Source: JAIVGV01 sp035295985
GTDB lineage: Bacteria > Acidobacteriota > Blastocatellia > Pyrinomonadales > Pyrinomonadaceae
Assembly: GCA_035295985.1 (NCBI GenBank)
Contig: DATHBT010000168.1
Span: 1-11,275 of the forward strand
Length of the DNA: 11,275 bases
Reading direction: 5' to 3'
Part shown: positions 7,255-11,275 of the stretch, piece after piece
Position numbering within the stretch: the stretch's first letter is position 1
Layout of the letters: each line of letters starts with the position of its first letter
Translations under genes and position numbers: made by a program
The notes under the pieces: model-generated
The model's database searches: none
Told to the model about the DNA's origin: nothing
Seen by the model: the letters and a program-made list of their open reading frames with translations, nothing else

Positions 7255-8874
7255 ATGAGTGTTGAGTTCAGACAGAGGAAGCCGGCCGAGTACGGGCGCA
7301 TCCTGTGGAGGCGCAAGTGGGTGATCCTGCTGCCGGCGCTGGCCGTCTCGGCGGCGGTCACGGCCGTCGTGTGGCGGCTGCCGAACGTCTATCAGTCCAC
7401 GTCGCTGCTGATGGTGCGCCCCTCGACGCTGAGCCAGGGCATCGCCCCGCAGCTCTCCGACGACGAGTTGACGATCCGCATCAACCAGATCGGCCAGAAG
7501 GTCTTCAGCCGCACGACGCTCGAACCGCTCATCGTCAACTACAACCTCTACGCGGCCGACCGCCGGCGCGGCGTGCCGATGGAGTCGCTCGTCGAGCGCA
7601 TGAAGACGAAGGACATCAGGATCGAGCTGCACAAGAGCCGCGAGATCACGAACGGCTTCGAACTCTCCTACCGCGGCCCGACGCCGCAGGTCGCCAAGGA
7701 CGTGACGGCGCGGCTCGCCTCCGAGTACACGCGCGAGCAGATGTCCCTGGAGACCGAGGGCGCGGCCTCGCAGTTGCGCTTCATCGAGGATCAGCTCCGG
7801 CAGGCGCGCGAGGAGCTGACGGCCGTGGACAATCAGCGCCTCTCCTACCTCCAGCAGAACCTCCCGAACCTGCCCACCTCGCAGGCCGCCCTCGTGCAGC
7901 GGCTGACCGGCCTCTACGAGCAGCAGAAGTCTTACGTCTCGGAGCTGGGCAGGCTGCGCGACCAGCGCACGGCGGTCTCGGCGCAGATCGGCACGATCCA
8001 GAAGGTTGACGCCGAGGCCAAAGACTTCGTCGCCGAGACCGAGACCGACCCCAAGACGACGCTGGCGTGGGCCGAGCTGTCGAAGCAGGAGTCGGAGCTT
8101 GAGTCCGCCATGCAGGCCATGCTCGCCGGGGGCCTCAGGCCGAAGAACCCTGACGTGGCGGCCAAGCGGCAGGAGCTTGAGTCCGTGCAGAAGCGCAAGC
8201 AGCGGATGCTCGACGAGTGGGAGGAGAAGATCGAGCAGAAGAAGCGGAAGCTCGAAGGGCGCACCAACCCGTCGCTCGTCCAGGCCGAGAACAGCATGCG
8301 CCTGATCGAGGGCGAGATCGCGCGCCAGGAGCGGCAGCTCGAACAGACGCGCGCGGCCATCGGCGAACTCGAAGCGCGCGTCAACCGCATCCCCGCGGCC
8401 GAGGTGGGCCTCTCGGCAATCGAGCGCGAGTACCAGACGAAGAAGGCGGCCCACGACAATCTGCTGGAGAAGCAGCAGAGGGCCAGGCTGCAGAAGGGCG
8501 CAGCCGACGAGGCGCAGGCCGCCACGATCCAGGTGATCGACCCGGCGAGCCTGCCCGAAAAGCCCGTCGCGCCGAACCGCCCCACGCTCGTCCTGCTCGG
8601 CCTCGCCCTCGGCCTCGGCGCGGGGCTGCTCTTCGCCGCGGCCTTCGAGGTGCCGCGCCTGCTCACCGTCCAGACCGTGGAGGACGCGCGCCACTACACC
8701 TCGCTCCCCGTGCTCGTCACCGTGCCGGAGCTGCTGACCCCGCGCGAGCAGCGCCGCCGCCGCGCCCGCCGTGCCGCCCTCGCCTTCGCGGGCGTCCTCG
8801 CCACGCTCATCAGCGCGCCGGCCCTCGCCGCCCTGCTCTGGTTCACGCACGTCCTCGAACTGCTGGCGGTGTGA
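7255..8874 (+). CDS. Polysaccharide chain-length determinant (Wzz/PCP family, exosortase-locus type)
   Basis: The protein (539 aa) is a polysaccharide co-polymerase that sets polymer length and contacts the tyrosine autokinase at the inner membrane. Helix 1 is at about 22-40 (WVILLPALAV...), followed by a Wzz N-terminal domain. Two long charged coiled-coil stretches (about 170-250 and 275-375) project into the periplasm, then the GNVR-like segment IPAAEVGLSAIEREYQTKK (379-397). The Pro-rich EKPVAPNRP (435-443) leads into helix 2 (about 443-463). A third hydrophobic segment (508-530) follows a basic RRRRARR. No kinase domain is fused; the kinase is a separate gene two places downstream. It resembles TIGR03007, the PEP-CTERM-locus chain-length family. 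The start ATG has AGGAG 7 nt upstream, next to element A. Confidence 0.9.
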   Translation: MSVEFRQRKPAEYGRILWRRKWVILLPALAVSAAVTAVVWRLPNVYQSTSLLMVRPSTLSQGIAPQLSDDELTIRINQIGQKVFSRTTLEPLIVNYNLYAADRRRGVPMESLVERMKTKDIRIELHKSREITNGFELSYRGPTPQVAKDVTARLASEYTREQMSLETEGAASQLRFIEDQLRQAREELTAVDNQRLSYLQQNLPNLPTSQAALVQRLTGLYEQQKSYVSELGRLRDQRTAVSAQIGTIQKVDAEAKDFVAETETDPKTTLAWAELSKQESELESAMQAMLAGGLRPKNPDVAAKRQELESVQKRKQRMLDEWEEKIEQKKRKLEGRTNPSLVQAENSMRLIEGEIARQERQLEQTRAAIGELEARVNRIPAAEVGLSAIEREYQTKKAAHDNLLEKQQRARLQKGAADEAQAATIQVIDPASLPEKPVAPNRPTLVLLGLALGLGAGLLFAAAFEVPRLLTVQTVEDARHYTSLPVLVTVPELLTPREQRRRRARRAALAFAGVLATLISAPALAALLWFTHVLELLAV

Positions 8875-8880
8875 GGAGGA
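8875..8880 (+). promoter_or_regulatory. Displaced Shine-Dalgarno for the ATPase gene
   Basis: GGAGGA lies directly after the chain-length gene's TGA (8872-8874) and directly before the left arm of element B. It is 114 nt from the only sensible ATPase start (8995), and the bases just before that start contain no purine-rich SD at all. If element B folds, only three or four unpaired bases remain between the helix and the AUG. This is therefore probably the working ribosome site, brought close by the hairpin. Confidence 0.5.
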
Positions 8881-8992
8881 AGCTGTTAGCTATTAGCTGT
8901 TAGCTTTTAGCCAGAAGAAGACGGCTATCAGCATCAGCTTTCGTTTCGGTTTTCGGTTTGGCTAACAGCTAACAGCTAACAGCTAACAGCTA
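8881..8992. repeat. Intergenic inverted heptamer-array element B
   Basis: The left arm (8881-8912) reads AGCTGTT, AGCTATT, AGCTGTT, AGCTTTT, AGCC. The right arm (8960-8991) reads GGCTAAC followed by three AGCTAAC units and AGCT, with one more partial unit (AGCTACT) running into the start codon. The arms are reverse complements at 30 of 32 positions, around a 47-nt loop containing T/G-rich repeats (TTCGGTTTTCGGTTT). It has the same architecture as the element at 7106-7242 but an unrelated heptamer. Confidence 0.85.
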
Positions 8993-8994
8993 CT

Positions 8995-10080
8995 ATGTAC
9001 CGAGAGTTCTACGGACTTAAAGAGCTGCCGTTCGCGCTGACGCCCGACCCGCGCTTCATCTACTTCACGCCGTCGCACACGGAGGCGATGGCGAACCTGC
9101 ACTACGGGGTGGAGAGCGGCAAGGGGCTGATCGTCGTGACGGGCGAGGTCGGCACGGGCAAGACCACCATCCTGCGCTGGATGATGCAGCGGCTCGACCG
9201 CGCCGTGCTCGTCGGCTACGTCTTCAACCCGCGCCTGACCGTCCCCGAATTCTACCAGCACGTCACGCGAGTGCTCGAAGTTGACGAGTGGGAGACGAAG
9301 TCCGATCTGCTCTTCAAGCTCGGCAAGGTGCTTGAGTCGCGCCACGCGCGGGGGCTACGCACCGTCCTCATCATCGACGAGGCGCACGGCCTTTCGACCT
9401 CCGTGCTCGAAGAGATCCGCCTCATGTCGAACTTCGAGTCGGACTCGGCCAAGCTCCTGCAAGTCGTCCTGACGGGTCAGCCCGAGCTGCGGGACGTGCT
9501 GAACGACCCGGCGCTCCGGCAGTTGAAACAGCGCGTGGCGCTGCGCTGCGAGATCAGGCCGCTCCCCTCGGTCGAGGAGACGGAGAAGTACATCCAGTCG
9601 CGTTTAGAGACGGCGGGCGCTTCGCGCACGGACATCTTCACGCCGCCTGCGGTTGACTTCATCTTCCGCTGCTCCGAGGGCATCCCGCGCCAGATCAACA
9701 ACCTCTGCGACAACGCCCTGCTCGCCGGCTTCGCGGCGGGCGAGCCGCACGTCACGCGCGCCCTCGTCGAGGAGGTCGCGGACACCTTCGACATGCTGCC
9801 GCGCGCCGAGGCGTCCGGCCTGCCCGACGCCGCGGAGCGCGAACCCGCGGCGCGCATCTTCAGCGAGCGCGGGCGCGCGGAGCTGCGGGCCGCGGGCGGC
9901 GTCCAGGCGGCGCGGCCGGGCGGCGCGGCGGAAGCACGCGCGGGCAACGGATCGCCACAGCACGCTAACGGATCGTCACAGCCCGACGAGGACGACGGGC
10001 GGGAGGCGCGGCCCGCGCCGCTTGACGTGAGCGACATCGGCGCGGCCTTCCGCCGCTGGGACGCGATGGGGGAAAGGTAA
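8995..10080 (+). CDS. AAA ATPase of the exosortase/exopolysaccharide locus (ExeA-like)
   Basis: The 361-aa cytoplasmic ATPase starts with MYREFYGLKELPFALTPDPR, the signature start of the ExeA/TIGR03015 family, which fixes the ATG at 8995 despite the lack of a nearby ribosome site. Walker A is GEVGTGKTT (50-58). Walker B is LIIDEAH (125-131). A sensor-1-like VVLTGQPEL is at 157-165, and the lid segment GIPRQINNLCDNAL at 229-242. Residues 270-340 are a low-complexity linker containing an in-frame 21-nt duplication. The C-terminus closes with an ordered-looking PLDVSDIGAAFRRWDAMGER. Family members accompany XrtA-type loci and probably energise or regulate polymer assembly; the precise client is unknown. 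The stop overlaps the kinase start (TAATG), indicating coupled synthesis. Confidence 0.9.
   Translation: MYREFYGLKELPFALTPDPRFIYFTPSHTEAMANLHYGVESGKGLIVVTGEVGTGKTTILRWMMQRLDRAVLVGYVFNPRLTVPEFYQHVTRVLEVDEWETKSDLLFKLGKVLESRHARGLRTVLIIDEAHGLSTSVLEEIRLMSNFESDSAKLLQVVLTGQPELRDVLNDPALRQLKQRVALRCEIRPLPSVEETEKYIQSRLETAGASRTDIFTPPAVDFIFRCSEGIPRQINNLCDNALLAGFAAGEPHVTRALVEEVADTFDMLPRAEASGLPDAAEREPAARIFSERGRAELRAAGGVQAARPGGAAEARAGNGSPQHANGSSQPDEDDGREARPAPLDVSDIGAAFRRWDAMGER
9946..9982 (+). repeat. In-frame direct repeat in the ATPase linker
   Basis: AACGGATCGCCACAGC (9946-9961) recurs as AACGGATCGTCACAGC (9967-9982) with one mismatch and a 21-nt period, encoding NGSPQHA then NGSSQPD. It sits in the low-complexity linker after the ATPase core. 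A recent local duplication that keeps frame is the simplest reading. Confidence 0.6.
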
Positions 10081-11207
10081 TGGGAAGAGTTTACGAGGCA
10101 CTCAAGCGCGCGGCCGAGAACGGCGCGAAGGGCAAGGCCGATCAGCCGCGCCCGAACGGCAACGGCACGAACGGCCGCAACGGCCACGACGCGCGCCGCG
10201 CCGGTGATCCCGAAATCACGGCCGAGCGCGCGCCGGTCGGCCGCGAAGCGGCGGCGACTTCCGCCGCCGGCCGCGCGGCGCACGCGCCGGAGCAGGCGGC
10301 GGGTGTCGCCTCGAACATCTTCAACGCGCGGGCGGGCGAAGTGTCGTCCGCGGCGCACGGTTCAGCGCCCACTGAGCATAGCGCTTCGGCCGCGGCCGGG
10401 TCGGCACTCCCCGGCCAGTCGGCTTCGCGTGTTGCTGGGGCAACTGTGGGCGCTGCCGGTTCGGCGCGCGCGGTCGAGTTTCCCACGGTGGAAATCTCGC
10501 CCTCGCGCGTCGAACCACACCTCGTCGCTATCACGCAGCCGCGCACGGCGCACGCCGAGCAGTACCGCTCCCTCCGGACGCGGCTGCTCCACGCCGGCGA
10601 GCGCCGCCGCGTGCAGGCCGTCGTCATCACGAGCGCCGGCGTGATGGAGGGCAAGACCGTCACGGCCTTGAACCTCGCGTGGCTGCTCGCCCAAACGGAC
10701 GGCGTGCGCGCGCTCCTCGTCGACGGCGACCTGCGCCACCCCTGCGCCGCCGAGTACCTGGACATCGACGCGCCCGTCGGCCTCTCCGAAGTCCTCGCGG
10801 GCGAGGCCGCGCTCGAAGAGACCATCCTCCGGCTCGAACCCGCGGGCCTGCACCTGCTGCCCGGCGGGCGCGCGCACGACAACGCGCCGGAGATGCTCTC
10901 AGGCCCGAAGTTCAGCGCCGTGCTCTCGGAGCTGCGCCGCCAGTTCGACTTCATCATCATCGACGCGCCCCCGCTCGGAATCTTCACCGACGCGACCGTC
11001 CTGGTGGGGCGCGCCGACGCCGCCCTCGTCGTCGTCCGCGCCGGGCGGACGCGCTACTCCACGCTCGACCGCGTGTTGGAGCCGCTCCCGCGCCAGTCCA
11101 TCCTCGGCGTCGTCCTGAACGGCGCGGAAGAGATGCCCGACGACGCCACCTCCTACTACCAGCGCCGCTACTACCGGCGGGAGGAGACGGGGAAAGATGA
11201 TGAATGA
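10080..11207 (+). CDS. Tyrosine-protein autokinase (BY-kinase, CpsD/CapB type) of the exosortase locus
   Basis: The 375-aa BY-kinase controls exopolysaccharide polymerisation by cycles of tyrosine phosphorylation with the chain-length protein. It opens with MGRVYEALKRA, seen at the start of PEP-CTERM-locus kinases (TIGR03018). A linker rich in Ala, Gly, Ser and Asn (about 20-130) follows. The kinase core has the docking segment EQYRSLRTRL (160-169), Walker A SAGVMEGKT (185-193), Walker A' LLVDGDLRHP (212-221) and Walker B FIIIDAPP (291-298). The tail holds a tyrosine cluster (Tyr359, 360, 364, 365), the expected autophosphorylation sites. In Walker A the usual Pro-Gly before EGK is Val-Met. 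The start codon overlaps the ATPase stop (TAATG, 10078-10082) behind a GGAAAGG purine run. The last codons and the TGA lie in the heptamer element that follows. Confidence 0.92.
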   Translation: MGRVYEALKRAAENGAKGKADQPRPNGNGTNGRNGHDARRAGDPEITAERAPVGREAAATSAAGRAAHAPEQAAGVASNIFNARAGEVSSAAHGSAPTEHSASAAAGSALPGQSASRVAGATVGAAGSARAVEFPTVEISPSRVEPHLVAITQPRTAHAEQYRSLRTRLLHAGERRRVQAVVITSAGVMEGKTVTALNLAWLLAQTDGVRALLVDGDLRHPCAAEYLDIDAPVGLSEVLAGEAALEETILRLEPAGLHLLPGGRAHDNAPEMLSGPKFSAVLSELRRQFDFIIIDAPPLGIFTDATVLVGRADAALVVVRAGRTRYSTLDRVLEPLPRQSILGVVLNGAEEMPDDATSYYQRRYYRREETGKDDE

Positions 11208-11275
11208 TGAATGCGGAATGATGAATGAAAGACATTTGCCTTTCATTCATCATTCCGCATTCATCATTCCGCATT
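11199..11275. repeat. Intergenic inverted heptamer-array element C (cut by window edge)
   Basis: The left arm (11199-11231) reads GATGAAT, GATGAAT, GCGGAAT, GATGAAT, GAAAG. The right arm (from 11240) reads CTTTC, ATTCATC, ATTCCGC, ATTCATC, ATTCCGC, ATT and runs off the edge. Bases 11202-11231 and 11240-11269 are perfectly complementary over 30 bp around an 8-nt loop. The element contains the kinase stop codon (11205-11207). It shares the layout of the elements at 7106-7242 and 8881-8992, with a third heptamer. Confidence 0.85.

Noticed and set aside
8881..8992. Intrinsic terminator between the chain-length and ATPase genes
   Set aside because: The stem is long and AT-balanced with a 47-nt loop and no following T-run, and the downstream gene starts three bases later.
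1..11275. tRNA, rRNA, insertion sequence or transposase
   Set aside because: No cloverleaf-like stretch with conserved tRNA bases, no rRNA signature and no transposase motifs were seen on either strand.

Overview
The window is very GC-rich, gene-dense bacterial DNA, and every gene I support is on the + strand. Two things point to Acidobacteriota (Solibacter/Blastocatellia-like). The first protein ends in a domain of the TIGR03437 type, named from Solibacter and common in that phylum, behind a beta-propeller tail. The rest is an exosortase/exopolysaccharide locus. The phylum call is an inference from family content, not a measured affiliation.

Layout. 2-1420: 3' end of a large secreted protein (propeller tail, Pro/Thr linker, TIGR03437-like domain). 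1421-1803: a 383-nt gene-free stretch with a 16-bp palindrome, a degenerate 18-21-nt tandem repeat array and a promoter-like element. 1804-2517: class I SAM methyltransferase. 2518-2643: a second copy of the same promoter-like element. 2644-3744: exosortase with intact Cys/Arg/His triad. 3758-4411: EpsI. 4412-4667: a hairpin-rich leader. 4668-7106: TPR lipoprotein (PrsT/TIGR02917-like). 7255-8874: polysaccharide chain-length determinant (TIGR03007-like). 8995-10080: AAA ATPase (TIGR03015-like). 10080-11207: tyrosine autokinase (CpsD/TIGR03018-like), joined to the ATPase by a TAATG overlap.

How they work together. In known XrtA-type systems the exosortase and EpsI process and anchor PEP-CTERM proteins at the inner membrane. 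The neighbouring TPR lipoprotein, chain-length determinant, ATPase and BY-kinase belong to the linked exopolysaccharide machinery. No PEP-CTERM substrate, glycosyltransferase, flippase/polymerase or outer-membrane export porin is in the window, so the locus should continue beyond the right edge.

The most unusual signal is non-coding. Three gene ends in the second half (7106-7242, 8881-8992, 11199-11275) each carry an element with two inverted arms made of tandem heptamers. The heptamer differs at each site (GAAGGCA, AGCTGTT, GATGAAT) but the layout is the same, and each is predicted to fold into a long hairpin of about 28-32 bp. The middle element lies exactly between a strong Shine-Dalgarno sequence (8875-8880) and the ATPase start codon (8995). 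Folding would bring the two together, which suggests a hairpin-bridged ribosome-binding site.
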